A stretch of DNA of 64,000 nt from Melioribacteraceae bacterium (GCA_021739765.1 JAIPBD010000003.1:186001-250000), one strand, 5' to 3'; positions 9,412 through 18,663 are shown, counted from the stretch's first letter. Made by a program: numbers and translations. Notes: a model not told the origin generated them from the sequence alone.

Positions 9412-9999
9412 TTATGCCTCCGCCAATAAATTATCGCGAAGGGCGTGCAAAGCTGTCATTACTTTTGTTCTTAAAGTTTCTACGGGGAGAGAGAGCTTTT
9501 TCGAAATTTCATCAAGCGTAAACCCATCATAATAAGCAAGGTGAATTACATATTTCTGTGTATCGGTCAATTTTGCCAAAGCCTTTTCAATATTTAAACG
9601 AATTTCCATTGCTGTGGCAATATCAAGTGAATCCATTTTTTCGGAAAAAGTGGGAATAATGAAAAAATCTTCATATTCATCATCATAAGGTACTTGAGAA
9701 AATTCGTTATCCCGGCTTCTCCGCGCAATATCAACAGCCTTGTTTCGTGTTAGTTGGATAAGCCAAGCATATATATTCCCTTTGGCTGCGCTTGACTTTT
9801 CTGCTTTGCGCCAAATTATTGTGAATATTTCTATAAGAGTTTTGTTGGTTAGATCAATATCGCCGAGTATTTTTTTTACGAGCGTATAAATTAGCGGTGA
9901 ATATCGCTCATACAATTCTTCAAGAGCACGGGATTCTCGTGCCTTGACTTTTTCCATCAATTCAATATCGCTTAAATCGGAATACTTTCCCAAACTCAA
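9412..9999 (-). CDS. ECF-type RNA polymerase sigma factor (SigK-like)
   Basis: The 195-residue protein has sigma region 2 (about 25-95: ALEELYERYSPLIYTLVKKI, then AYAWLIQLTRNKAVDIARR-like -10 recognition helix region) and region 4 (about 135-190: LAKLTDTQKYVIHLAYYDGF, TLDEISKKLSLPVETLRTKV) with the -35 recognition helix-turn-helix. Region 3 is absent, as in all ECF factors. It is followed without a gap by its RskA-type anti-sigma gene. The regulon cannot be told from here. The upstream 190 bp up to the DUF134 gene are AT-rich and probably carry its promoter. Confidence 0.9.
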   Translation of the reverse strand: MSLGKYSDLSDIELMEKVKARESRALEELYERYSPLIYTLVKKILGDIDLTNKTLIEIFTIIWRKAEKSSAAKGNIYAWLIQLTRNKAVDIARRSRDNEFSQVPYDDEYEDFFIIPTFSEKMDSLDIATAMEIRLNIEKALAKLTDTQKYVIHLAYYDGFTLDEISKKLSLPVETLRTKVMTALHALRDNLLAEA

Positions 10000-10155
10000 C
10001 CTATGGTCACTTTTGTTTTTTTGTAAAAGTAAACTTACAAAGATTAAAAATCAATTCTAATGTCTTTTATTCATCGTAATTTAGTCTCATGCTCAAAAGA
10101 ATAATACAATTATTTGCAAATGTATTTTTGATATTATGATTAAATAAGTTATTTT

Positions 10156-10179
10156 TGTTGTGAGCATATGTTCATAACA
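10156..10179. promoter_or_regulatory. 24 bp near-perfect palindrome, operator candidate
   Basis: The left half TGTTGTGAGCAT and the right half ATGTTCATAACA are inverted copies with 10 of 12 pairs matching, centred on CATATG. The site ends 13 bp before the ATG of the DUF134 gene, so a bound protein could block its transcription or translation. The DUF134 product is itself a helix-turn-helix protein, so autoregulation is a reasonable inference. Confidence 0.6.
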
Positions 10180-10192
10180 AATTAAAAGATAG

Positions 10193-10468
10193 ATGCCGCG
10201 ACCAAAAAAGATGAGATGTTTACAATGTGACCCGCTAGCAGAGTATTTCAAACCGCGCGGAATTCCACTTGTAAACTTGGAGGAAGTGATTCTTGAGCTT
10301 GATGAGGTTGAGGCTGTTAATCTTGCCGACAAACTTGGATACAGCCATGAAGACGGGGCGAAAAAGATGGAAGTTTCTCGTGCTACTTTTGGAAGAATAT
10401 TAAAATCCGGCAGGAAAAAGATCGCTGAAGCAATTCTGGATGGGAAAGCAATTAGGCTCAACAAATGA
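10193..10468 (+). CDS. DUF134 family predicted DNA-binding regulator
   Basis: The 91-residue protein begins MPRPKKMRCLQCDPLAEYFK, the typical start of DUF134 proteins. The C-terminal half is a helix-turn-helix (YSHEDGAKKMEVSRATFGRI) with a basic tail (LKSGRKKIAEAI). C9 and C12 form a CxxC pair that might bind metal. Genes of this family often sit beside NifX/NifB-like cofactor-binding proteins, as here, with 15 bp to the next start. The palindrome just upstream is a likely operator. The precise signal and targets are unknown. Confidence 0.85.
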   Translation: MPRPKKMRCLQCDPLAEYFKPRGIPLVNLEEVILELDEVEAVNLADKLGYSHEDGAKKMEVSRATFGRILKSGRKKIAEAILDGKAIRLNK

Positions 10469-10483
10469 TAAAAAGGAAAGAAA

Positions 10484-10867
10484 ATGAAAATAGCAGTATC
10501 AACTGATGATTTTAAAAATGTTACGGGACACGTCGGCAGATGTGAAGGATTTTTGATTTTTGAGATTGAAAATGGAGAAATTAACGGAATCGAAAAACTT
10601 GGTAACATTTTCACAAATCACAGAAAAGGAAACCACCATGAAAATCATTCGCATGGAAACGGTGGTCACACACATTCCGAGTTAGCAGAAGCCCTAAGCG
10701 GTTGCGAAGTTTTGATAACCCACGGAGCCGGACCTCGTTTGGTCGATGATTTAACACAAAATGGCACACATGTTGTTTTTACCGATGAATTAGTTGCTGT
10801 AAAGGCTGCAATCAGTTATCAAAATGGCACATTAAATATTATCGAAAAATCGGTTTGTAAACACTAA
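10484..10867 (+). CDS. NifX/NifB-type dinitrogenase iron-molybdenum cofactor domain protein, His-rich
   Basis: The 127-residue protein has the small alpha/beta fold of the NifX/NafY/NifB C-terminal family (MKIAVSTDDFKNVTGHVGRC at the start, CEVLITHGAGPRLVDDLTQN in the middle, AVKAAISYQNGTL near the end). These domains carry iron-sulfur or Fe-Mo precursor clusters. Between residues 46 and 66 it has an insertion rich in His, Asn and Gly (NHRKGNHHENHSHGNGGHTH) that could bind metal. No nitrogenase genes are visible, so a nitrogen-fixation role is not implied. It follows the DUF134 gene by 15 bp with an AAGGAAAG Shine-Dalgarno and is probably co-regulated. Confidence 0.85.
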   Translation: MKIAVSTDDFKNVTGHVGRCEGFLIFEIENGEINGIEKLGNIFTNHRKGNHHENHSHGNGGHTHSELAEALSGCEVLITHGAGPRLVDDLTQNGTHVVFTDELVAVKAAISYQNGTLNIIEKSVCKH

Positions 10868-10962
10868 AACCCATATTCCAAATTTTCTCAATCACTGTTG
10901 GAAATTTTTCTTCTTATATTTCCAATCTTAATTTTTGCAATAATTGGATTTACCGGATAAAT

Positions 10963-13512
10963 ATGACTTCAATCGAGATTAGAAATCAGTTTTTTGAATT
11001 TTTTAGAGATAAAGGGCATAAAATAGTTCCAAGTTCGCCTGTTGTTCCATTCGACGACCCGACTTTACTTTTCGCTAATGCGGGGATGAATCAATTTAAA
11101 GATGTATTCCTTGGTCAAGGAAGTCGTGAATACAATCGAGCAGCCGATACTCAGAAATGTATTCGGGTCAGCGGAAAGCATAACGATCTTGAAGAGGTCG
11201 GGCACGATACTTATCACCATACTTTTTTTGAAATGTTGGGGAATTGGTCCTTCGGCGATTATTACAAAGAGGAAGCGATTGTTTGGGCCTGGGAATTATT
11301 GACCGATGTTTGGCAACTGCCGAAAGAGAGGCTATACGCAACCGTTTATCGAACAGATGATGAAGCCTTCGAAATCTGGAAAAATAAAACCGATATAAGT
11401 CAAGAAAATATTCTTCGATTTGACGAAAAAGATAATTTTTGGGAAATGGGTGACACCGGTCCATGCGGCCCTTGTTCAGAAATTCATATTAATATCGGGG
11501 ACGATTACAAAAATCCCAAATGGGTAAATGCGGGATCACCCGAATGCATAGAAATTTGGAATCTCGTTTTTATTCAATACAACAAAGATCAGGACGGCAA
11601 TCTAACAGAACTTCCAAGTAAACATGTTGATACCGGAATGGGTTTCGAGAGAATCTGTGCCGTTCTCCAAAATAAAAAATCCAATTACGATACAGATGTT
11701 TTTACTCCTATTCTAAATGCTATTGAAGAATTATCAGGAATCAGTTATTCGGAAAATAATATGATTCCGATGCGAGTTATCGCGGATCATGTTCGAACAC
11801 TTACTTTTGCGATTGCCGACGGCGCGGTGCCCGGAAACGATGGAAGGGGTTATGTCTTACGTAGAATTTTGAGACGTGCATCTCGCTACGGAAGGAAGCT
11901 AAATCTAAAAGATCCGTTCCTGTACAAGTTGGTTACCGTTGTGATTCAACACATGAAAAATGTATTCCCCGAGATCGAAGCAAACGAAAATAACATCAAA
12001 AAAATAATTTTAGGCGAAGAGGAAAGTTTTAACAAAACTCTGGACCGAGGATTAGAACTTTTTGATGAAATCGCTTTGGAAACCGAGAAAGCCGACAAAA
12101 AAATAATTGACGGTGCGGCCGTTTTTAAATTATACGATACATTCGGATTTCCTTTTGACCTTACAAGCGTGATGGCAAAAGAACGAGGACTAACGGTGGA
12201 TGAGCCGGGCTTCGAAAAATTAATGACCGAGCAAAAAGAAAGAGCAAGGAGTGCAACTAAATCCAAAATTGGCGGAATTAATGTAGTTGAACATTTAGCA
12301 AATAGTTCTGATTTAGCTGATACGGAATTTGTAGGATACGATTATAATAATTTTGAGTTCGATTCAAATCTATTGAGTTTAGGCGATGGTTATCTTTTTC
12401 TGGATAAGACACCTTTTTACGCCGAATCCGGTGGGCAAATCGGCGATACCGGAAGAATAATTGGAAGTGATGAGGAAATAATTATCACCGACACACAAAA
12501 AAGTGGTAATCTGTTCGCTCATAAATATGAAGGTGAATTCAAAACCAATCTTGGCGAGAAAATTAAAGCCGTTGTTGATATTTCGCGACGATGGGACATT
12601 ATGCGAAATCACACAGCAACACATTATCTCCATTCGGCATTGAGGGAAATTCTCGGCGAACATGTAAAACAATCGGGTTCTTATGTCGGCCCTGACCGAC
12701 TTCGATTTGATTTTGCGCATTTTCAGAAACTCTCCGTTGAAGAATTAATCGATATTGAAGCATTAATTAATGATAAGATCAGGGAGAATACTCCCCTACA
12801 TCATCATCGGAATATTCCGTTCGAAGAAGCAAAAAAAATGGGCGCTTTGATGTTTTTCGGCGATAAATACGGTGACAAAGTAAATGTTGTTCAATTTGGT
12901 GAATTTTCTAAAGAATTCTGTGGCGGAACACACGTTCAAAACAGCTCCGAAATCGGTTTGATTAAAATTGTTAGCGAAGGTTCTGTCGCCAGTGGAATTA
13001 GAAGAATTGAAGCAGTGACCGGAATCGGAATCCAAAAATATATTGATGAGCAAATTAAGAAAGTATTTCAAGCAGATGAAAAACTTGCCCGGCTTTCCGA
13101 AGAAAAGAAAAAACTTGAAAAGGAAATCGCCGGTCTTAAACTTCAAGACAAACTTGGTGGAATTGATGATATAATCAACTCGCCTGAAAAAGTCGGTGGA
13201 GTGAATGTTTACAAAGGTAAAGTCGATGTCTCGGGTATGGAAGAGTTAAAATCAATGGGCGACGAACTTAGGAATAAAATGAAATCCGGAGTTGGTTTAC
13301 TGGTTGCGGAAGTTGAGGAAAAAGTCCAAATGGTTTGTGTTGTTACCGATGACTTAATTAAAGATAAAAAACTGATCGCCGGAAAAATTGTAGGAGCGGC
13401 AGCAAAAATTGTCGGCGGCGGTGGCGGCGGACGACCTCATCTTGCAACAGCAGGCGGTAAAGATGTTTCGAAGATCGATGAGTTACTGGAAAAGTTTAGA
13501 GATTTGATCTGA
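10963..13512 (+). CDS. alaS: Alanine--tRNA ligase
   Basis: Charges tRNA-Ala and edits mischarged Ser and Gly. The 849 residues contain the class II catalytic core (motif 1 RNQFFEFFRDKGHKIVPSSP, motif 2 near FFEMLGNWSFGDYYK, motif 3 GRGYVLRRILRRASRYGR), the editing domain with zinc ligands HTATHYLHSALR and CGGTHVQN, a coiled coil at about 695-730 and a glycine-rich C-Ala domain (GGGGGGRPHLATAGG). The length is close to that of E. coli AlaS (876). It starts at ATG 10963, 95 bp after the NifX-like gene, and is probably a separate unit. Confidence 0.97.
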   Translation: MTSIEIRNQFFEFFRDKGHKIVPSSPVVPFDDPTLLFANAGMNQFKDVFLGQGSREYNRAADTQKCIRVSGKHNDLEEVGHDTYHHTFFEMLGNWSFGDYYKEEAIVWAWELLTDVWQLPKERLYATVYRTDDEAFEIWKNKTDISQENILRFDEKDNFWEMGDTGPCGPCSEIHINIGDDYKNPKWVNAGSPECIEIWNLVFIQYNKDQDGNLTELPSKHVDTGMGFERICAVLQNKKSNYDTDVFTPILNAIEELSGISYSENNMIPMRVIADHVRTLTFAIADGAVPGNDGRGYVLRRILRRASRYGRKLNLKDPFLYKLVTVVIQHMKNVFPEIEANENNIKKIILGEEESFNKTLDRGLELFDEIALETEKADKKIIDGAAVFKLYDTFGFPFDLTSVMAKERGLTVDEPGFEKLMTEQKERARSATKSKIGGINVVEHLANSSDLADTEFVGYDYNNFEFDSNLLSLGDGYLFLDKTPFYAESGGQIGDTGRIIGSDEEIIITDTQKSGNLFAHKYEGEFKTNLGEKIKAVVDISRRWDIMRNHTATHYLHSALREILGEHVKQSGSYVGPDRLRFDFAHFQKLSVEELIDIEALINDKIRENTPLHHHRNIPFEEAKKMGALMFFGDKYGDKVNVVQFGEFSKEFCGGTHVQNSSEIGLIKIVSEGSVASGIRRIEAVTGIGIQKYIDEQIKKVFQADEKLARLSEEKKKLEKEIAGLKLQDKLGGIDDIINSPEKVGGVNVYKGKVDVSGMEELKSMGDELRNKMKSGVGLLVAEVEEKVQMVCVVTDDLIKDKKLIAGKIVGAAAKIVGGGGGGRPHLATAGGKDVSKIDELLEKFRDLI

Positions 13513-13656
13513 TTAAATATCCAGGACTATCTTCAAGTTTCTCCTTAACTGATTTATCTGGTCGAGATTTAGTTTTCCGATTTTTGGTTTGAATCTGTGG
13601 TGATCAATTGATCTAATTTGATCAACGATTATTTCGCAATCTTTATCAAAAACACT
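13513..13656 (-). pseudogene. C-terminal remnant of a MazF/PemK family endoribonuclease toxin
   Basis: On the minus strand a frame closed by TAA at 13513-13515 reads EIIVDQIRSIDHHRF, then KPKIGKLNLDQINQLRR and NLKIVLDI. From memory of the family this matches the MazF/PemK C-terminus (VDQIRTIDKxR...IGKL...ALKIxLGL). Upstream the frame ends at a TAA at 13684-13686, overlapping the end of the dehydrogenase gene, so roughly the first 60 residues are missing. No antitoxin gene is next to it. I read it as a toxin gene cut down by a deletion that joined it to its neighbour. Confidence 0.6.
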
Positions 13657-13657
13657 T

Positions 13658-15022
13658 TCAGCGAATCCAAACAGTTTTAATATTTACGAATTCTTTAATT
13701 CCATAATCGGAAAGTTCTCTGCCATAACCCGATTTTTTAACTCCTCCAAACGGAAGCCGGGGATCAGATTTTACAAGTCCGTTAACGAATACAGAACCTG
13801 TTTCAATATGTTGAGCGAGTTTTTTCGCATTTGAAATGTTTTTCGTCCAAAGTGACGCACCCAATCCGAACTCAGAATCATTTGCCAGCGAAATCGCGTG
13901 CTCCTCATTTTCGGCTTCGATAATTGCAGCCACGGGACCGAATAGTTCTTCATCAAACGCGGGCATTCCTTTTTTCACATTCGATAAAACTGTTGCTTCG
14001 TAAAATGCTCCTTTTCGTTCGCAACGCTTTCCACCCAGCTCTAAACCGGCACCTTTTTCAATACTTTTTTTCACTTGGTCGTCCAATTCGAGCAATAAAT
14101 CCTCCCGGGCTAATGAACCTTGATTCGTGTTTGGATTTTTCGGATCTCCGCACTTATATTTTTTAATTTCCTCAACAAAAAGATTTGTGAATTTTGGAAG
14201 GACTTCTTTTTCAATAATAAATCTTTTTGCGGCGATACAGCTTTGTCCGTTGTTTAACATTCTTGCCGCCACAGCAACCTTTGCGGCATTTTCAATATCA
14301 GCGTCTTTTAAAACAATAAACGGGTCGCTTCCACCCAACTCCAAAACGGTCTTTTTTAATTCCAAACCACAAGTTTCCGCGACTTTTTTACCTGCCGGTT
14401 CACTTCCGGTTAAGGTCGCCGCTTTTACTAACGGATTTTTTAAGATGCGGTCCACTTTTGAAGAACCAATCAGCAACGCTTTGAATGCAAATTCGGGAAA
14501 TTCTGCCTTTTGAAAAACTTCTTCGATAGCCAACGCGCATTGAGGAACATTCGAGGCATGTTTAAGCAATCCGACATTTCCAGCCATCAATCCCGGAGCC
14601 GCAAACCGAAACACTTGCCAAAAGGGAAAATTCCAGGGCATGACAGCAAGAACTATTCCCAGAGGATCGAATTGCACATAACTTTCACTCCCATCAGATT
14701 CTTTGAGTTCGTTCTCCAGAATCGATTCAGCATTTTCCGCATAATAATCACAAACCCAAGCGCATTTTTCAACCTCGGAGATAGATTCTGAAATAATTTT
14801 CCCCATTTCCGTAGTAATTATTTCAGCGAATTTTAGTTTTTCAGTCCTTAATATTTCAGCGGCGCGTCGCATTAAAATCGCTCTGGAACTGAAATCGGTA
14901 AATCTCCATTCCAGAAATGTTTCATTTGATTTTTGAATTAATTCGTCAACTTGTTCGTTGGTCATCTCGTTAAAATTTCTAGCTATTTCACCGGTTGCAG
15001 GATTTAAAGATTGGATCGCCAT
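13658..15022 (-). CDS. NAD(P)-dependent succinate-semialdehyde dehydrogenase
   Basis: Aldehyde dehydrogenase superfamily; most like the enzymes that oxidise succinate semialdehyde to succinate (GABA or related degradation). It begins MAIQSLNPATGEI, has the cofactor-binding VMPWNFPFWQVFR, the general base Glu in VLELGGSDPFIVL, the catalytic Cys in NNGQSCIAAKRFI, and the C-terminal PFGGVKKSGYGRELS. I chose ATG at 15022 because AAGGTGA lies 5 bases before it; a GTG at 15031 in the same frame would add three residues. At 454 residues the length is normal. The substrate is inferred from similarity and could be a related aldehyde. Confidence 0.85.
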   Translation of the reverse strand: MAIQSLNPATGEIARNFNEMTNEQVDELIQKSNETFLEWRFTDFSSRAILMRRAAEILRTEKLKFAEIITTEMGKIISESISEVEKCAWVCDYYAENAESILENELKESDGSESYVQFDPLGIVLAVMPWNFPFWQVFRFAAPGLMAGNVGLLKHASNVPQCALAIEEVFQKAEFPEFAFKALLIGSSKVDRILKNPLVKAATLTGSEPAGKKVAETCGLELKKTVLELGGSDPFIVLKDADIENAAKVAVAARMLNNGQSCIAAKRFIIEKEVLPKFTNLFVEEIKKYKCGDPKNPNTNQGSLAREDLLLELDDQVKKSIEKGAGLELGGKRCERKGAFYEATVLSNVKKGMPAFDEELFGPVAAIIEAENEEHAISLANDSEFGLGASLWTKNISNAKKLAQHIETGSVFVNGLVKSDPRLPFGGVKKSGYGRELSDYGIKEFVNIKTVWIR

Positions 15023-15107
15023 TTTAGTCACCTTGAATTTCTTTGTTAATTATATTAACACTCACTAAAATAAGAAATGAGTTTCACAGTCAGAAAGGAA
15101 TGTTAAA

Positions 15108-15476
15108 TTGGCAAAAAATCAATACTTATTGATTTCCGGAATCGTCGGATTTTTAGCCGTTGCCCTGGGTGCATTTGGAGCACACGGTTTGAAAAACATA
15201 ATTGAAGCCAGCCTGTTGGAAACCTACAAAACCGGAATTCTTTACCACCTAATTCATTCTGCGATTTTGTTTGCTTTGGCTTTTAATCTAAACTCAAATG
15301 GATTTTTGAAAAAATCATTTTGGCTGATTTTAAGCGGAGTAGTATTGTTCTCGGGATCACTTTATCTCTATGCGCTAACACAAATAAAGATTTTGGTTTT
15401 AATTACTCCGATTGGCGGCGTAACACTTTTGGCAGGGTGGCTGCTAATAATAATTGCCGGAATGAAGAAATCCTAA
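15108..15476 (+). CDS. DUF423 family inner-membrane protein
   Basis: The 122 residues have four hydrophobic segments. The DUF423/YgdD signature is clear: GFLAVALGAFGAHGLKN at about 14-30 and TGILYHLIHSAILFALA at about 42-58. The start is TTG at 15108 with AAAGGA 8 bases upstream; no ATG or GTG is available in frame. It is divergent from the dehydrogenase gene. Members are widespread and of unknown biochemical role. Confidence 0.85.
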   Translation: MAKNQYLLISGIVGFLAVALGAFGAHGLKNIIEASLLETYKTGILYHLIHSAILFALAFNLNSNGFLKKSFWLILSGVVLFSGSLYLYALTQIKILVLITPIGGVTLLAGWLLIIIAGMKKS

Positions 15477-15649
15477 ACTTACTTGGTTGGTAGATGATAA
15501 GTTTTTGGTATTTCACACCAAGATTCAAATGCTTATTAATCTGTTTTCAATCACTCCACTTTACATTAACATTTAACTAATATTAATTTTAGCATCATAT
15601 TCAAAATGATTATATTGATTATAACAATAAACCAATTCCGGGAAATGAT

Positions 15650-16990
15650 ATGCCCCGAAAGTCCGCAAAAACATTCGTTTTAGACACAAATGTTATCCTT
15701 CATGACCCGTCGTGTATTCAACAATTTCAGGAAAACAATATTGTAATTCCGCTTGCGGTTTTAAGCGAGATCGACCAATTCAAACGCGGGAACCAGGTTA
15801 TTAATCTTAACGCGCGTGAATTTACCCGGACACTTGATTCCCTGACCGGTAACGCAATTTTTAACGGCGGAATTTCACTCGGGAAGGGAAAGGGGAAATT
15901 GAGAGTCGTAATTACAAAAGGACTGCATAAAGATATTCACGAAGCATTTAGAGAAGACACACCGGACCATCGAATATTAAGCGCAGCGTACGAACTTTAC
16001 AAAATCCCGAAATCAACCGGGAAGGTAATTCTTGTTACCAAAGATGTAAACTTAAGAATGAAGGCAAAAGCTGTCGGATTACTCGCTGAAGATTATACAA
16101 CCGACCGAATCAAAAATGTTGAAGAATTATATTCAGGAAAAGAGATTGTTGAAAATTTCGATGATAATATTCTTCAGAAATTATACACGGCCCCTTTCGA
16201 AGTCTCGGCTGATGAAGTATTTAGTTCAATCGAGTCCGAAAGAATATCAAACAAATATTATGTACTCAGAAACGAACATCGATCCGCGCTCGCTAATTAC
16301 AATCAAGATTTGGAGTTGATAAGACGTGTTGATAAAAACAACACTTATGGAATTACTCCGAGAAACGCGGAACAAACTTTCGCGGTTGATGCCCTGTGTA
16401 ATCCCGATATTCCTTTAGTTTCGCTCACCGGAAAAGCCGGAACCGGAAAAACGTTGCTTGCACTTGCGAGCGCTTTGCAAGTCAGGAAAAAATATCGACA
16501 AATTTATATCGCCAGACCAATTGTGCCGTTGAGCAACAAAGATATCGGTTATCTCCCGGGCGATATTGAAAACAAACTTGGTCCTTACATGCAGCCATTA
16601 TGGGATAACCTTAAAGTAATTCAAGATCAATTCAAAGAATCCGACAAGAATCATCAAACAATTCAAACGATGTTAAAGGATGAAAAACTTGTCGTTGAAC
16701 CTTTAAGTTATATTCGCGGAAGGAGTTTGCAAAGAATATTTTTTATCGTTGATGAAGCTCAAAACCTAACGCCACACGAGGTTAAAACAATTATTACCCG
16801 CGCCGGTGAAGGTGCTAAAATTGTTTTGACGGGCGATATATACCAAATCGACCATCCTTACCTCGATTCTCAATCAAACGGACTTTCATATTTGATAGAT
16901 CATTTTATGGGTCAAAAACTTTATGCGCACATAAACCTCGAAAAAGGCGAACGATCCGAATTAGCGGAATTGGCGAGTAATTTGTTGTAG
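15650..16990 (+). CDS. PIN domain - PhoH family ATPase
   Basis: Two joined parts: an N-terminal PIN-type nuclease domain (about 5-145, starting FVLDTNVILHDPSC with its acidic residues) and a C-terminal PhoH ATPase (about 240-446). The latter has Walker A LTGKAGTGKTLLALASAL, Walker B FFIVDEAQNLTPHE and the sensor-like VLTGDIYQIDHPYLD. Related PIN-PhoH proteins unwind and cut RNA in vitro. The 446-residue length fits the family. It is tail-to-tail with the next gene with no bases between the stops (16990/16991). Confidence 0.92.
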   Translation: MPRKSAKTFVLDTNVILHDPSCIQQFQENNIVIPLAVLSEIDQFKRGNQVINLNAREFTRTLDSLTGNAIFNGGISLGKGKGKLRVVITKGLHKDIHEAFREDTPDHRILSAAYELYKIPKSTGKVILVTKDVNLRMKAKAVGLLAEDYTTDRIKNVEELYSGKEIVENFDDNILQKLYTAPFEVSADEVFSSIESERISNKYYVLRNEHRSALANYNQDLELIRRVDKNNTYGITPRNAEQTFAVDALCNPDIPLVSLTGKAGTGKTLLALASALQVRKKYRQIYIARPIVPLSNKDIGYLPGDIENKLGPYMQPLWDNLKVIQDQFKESDKNHQTIQTMLKDEKLVVEPLSYIRGRSLQRIFFIVDEAQNLTPHEVKTIITRAGEGAKIVLTGDIYQIDHPYLDSQSNGLSYLIDHFMGQKLYAHINLEKGERSELAELASNLL

Positions 16991-17743
16991 TTATTCAGAA
17001 GGTTCCTTCTTCTCCTCAACAACCTTCGGTAATTTTACAGTTGGTGGGTCCCATCCGACAATCGATCCCGATTTGATTTTTGAAAGATATGGAGAAAGCG
17101 TCGCTCCCGGCAGTGTACGTGAGTTTGATTCGATTTCAATCGGGCCCATTCCGGTTCCCGCGCCTATCATGCAATTATCGCCGATAGTTATTAAACCGTA
17201 TCGAAACTTCCCCGATCCTTCATAAGCATGAACCGTAAATTGTGTGAATGCGCCGAGAACACAATTTTTCCCGATAAAAATCAATTCGGGTCTAAAATGA
17301 TCGAGCCAGACAAGCTGCATTATTTCCGTTCCGTAACCGACATGAATTCCCATCCAGCGGTAAAGTTTGTTTTTTAACGGCACACCTTTCATTAAAAAAG
17401 ATAACGCGACTTGGAATGTTGTGAGTGATCGTCTTCCAAACGGTAAATTAAGTACACGCCAATTTATTGAGTTCTTTTCTTCGGGAGAACCGAGTCCACT
17501 GAAAGTATAATGTCTACGGATTGGTGTTAAGTATTTTTCTAAATTTACTTTTCCTTCGGCAGTTTTGGGATTAAGTTCATTAACATTTGTGCCTTTGCCA
17601 CCGGAAGTTTTACTTACAAAGATATCTCTGCCTTTTTTAGTTCCGAGTTTTATAGCTCGTTCAATTATCTCAATTGTTACTAATTTAATTGTTTCTTCGG
17701 GAGTTAATCCGGCATACTTTTTCACAATCTTTCCTTTTATCAA
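16991..17743 (-). CDS. Left-handed beta-helix (hexapeptide) acyltransferase-like protein
   Basis: The 250-residue protein has a helical N-terminal half, and from about residue 145 a short hexapeptide-repeat region (ELIFIGKNCVLGAFTQFTVH, LITIGDNCMIGAGTGMGPIE, then TLPGATLSPYLSKIKSGSIV). This is the shape of trimeric acyl- or acetyltransferases acting on sugars or amino acids. The repeat count is low and the catalytic His is not obvious. The N-terminal part (PEETIKLVTIEIIERAIKLG) matches nothing I know. It stands alone, convergent with the PhoH gene. Confidence 0.65.
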   Translation of the reverse strand: MIKGKIVKKYAGLTPEETIKLVTIEIIERAIKLGTKKGRDIFVSKTSGGKGTNVNELNPKTAEGKVNLEKYLTPIRRHYTFSGLGSPEEKNSINWRVLNLPFGRRSLTTFQVALSFLMKGVPLKNKLYRWMGIHVGYGTEIMQLVWLDHFRPELIFIGKNCVLGAFTQFTVHAYEGSGKFRYGLITIGDNCMIGAGTGMGPIEIESNSRTLPGATLSPYLSKIKSGSIVGWDPPTVKLPKVVEEKKEPSE

Positions 17744-17892
17744 TGGATGCGTTAAAGATAGTGAATTGAGTTATTTTTCACTCATAAGAATTATGGAATC
17801 GGAAGAAATGTATAGCGTTGATTTGAAAGGAAACTTTTTCAACATCAATTAAATGGATACGGAATCAATCCCGGTTACTAATTAAAATTTTT

Positions 17893-18663
17893 TCAATATT
17901 CGAATCGTAACCCAAAATCGTTATTATTAAAATCGACGCATGGTACACGCAGAACTTTATTGTCATAATTTGTTTTTATGAACGCAAAACCATTTACCGG
18001 ATTGGATAAAATTTTAGGAATATCTTCGTCGCTAAATTCAACAGTGTGAACCGAATTGTTATAACTATCTGTCAGACTCATTACATGCGTAAAATTTGCT
18101 CGAACGTAGCTCGGTGTTAACTCTGAAGAATTCGCCCAATTGTAAGATGAAGAAACTTCATAAACTTCGCAATCGAGTGTTGAACTACCGTTGAAATCCC
18201 GGAAATAATATCCTCGAAGTTGATTAACCCGATCAAAATTATTTCCAATTCTTCCGGATTCGGGATGGTATTGGATTAAAAAAACACTATCACTAACCGG
18301 ATTATAGTTTATTTCGTCAAGTATTCCGTATGTAATACTAAAATCGTGAACGAGATTACCATCGCTTGGATTTAAGTTTGGCGATGTGTAAGAGTTAACC
18401 AAATATGATTGGCTTGAGAAATTGACCTGATAATTAACGGAGGATAATTCAGTGAAGGAATAATTTCCTTCTGAATCTGTTACGGTGAATTGATTCTGAT
18501 TACTCGAAACAACTATCAAGCGTAAATCCGCGTTCGCAGCCGGTGTTCCATCAATAAAAGTAACTCGCCCGGAAATTGTTAAATTATTTGATTCAGTCGG
18601 AGAATCGTCTCCGCATCCTATAAACACAACCAATAACAAAAAAAATGATATTACTTTTAACAA
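17893..18663 (-). CDS. Lipoprotein with carboxypeptidase-regulatory-like domain
   Basis: A type II signal peptide is clear: MLKVISFFLLLVVFIGC with lipidation at Cys17. Residues about 28-95 form a CarboxypepD_reg-type beta sandwich (LTISGRVTFIDGTPAANADL, then TDSEGNYSFTELSS). The rest of the 256 residues shows no known domain and holds beta-prone, Asn/Ser/Tyr-rich sequence. It is probably a surface or periplasmic lipoprotein. No operon partner is evident; the phosphatase gene upstream is 139 bp away on the same strand. Confidence 0.75.
   Translation of the reverse strand: MLKVISFFLLLVVFIGCGDDSPTESNNLTISGRVTFIDGTPAANADLRLIVVSSNQNQFTVTDSEGNYSFTELSSVNYQVNFSSQSYLVNSYTSPNLNPSDGNLVHDFSITYGILDEINYNPVSDSVFLIQYHPESGRIGNNFDRVNQLRGYYFRDFNGSSTLDCEVYEVSSSYNWANSSELTPSYVRANFTHVMSLTDSYNNSVHTVEFSDEDIPKILSNPVNGFAFIKTNYDNKVLRVPCVDFNNNDFGLRFEY

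Noticed and set aside
10093-10614. Long minus-strand frame of 173 codons
   Set aside because: It runs antisense across the DUF134 and NifX-like genes and has low-complexity Ser/Phe composition; it is a shadow.
11168-13146. Several minus-strand frames of 98-116 codons inside alaS
   Set aside because: They are antisense to a well-supported essential gene and show no family resemblance.
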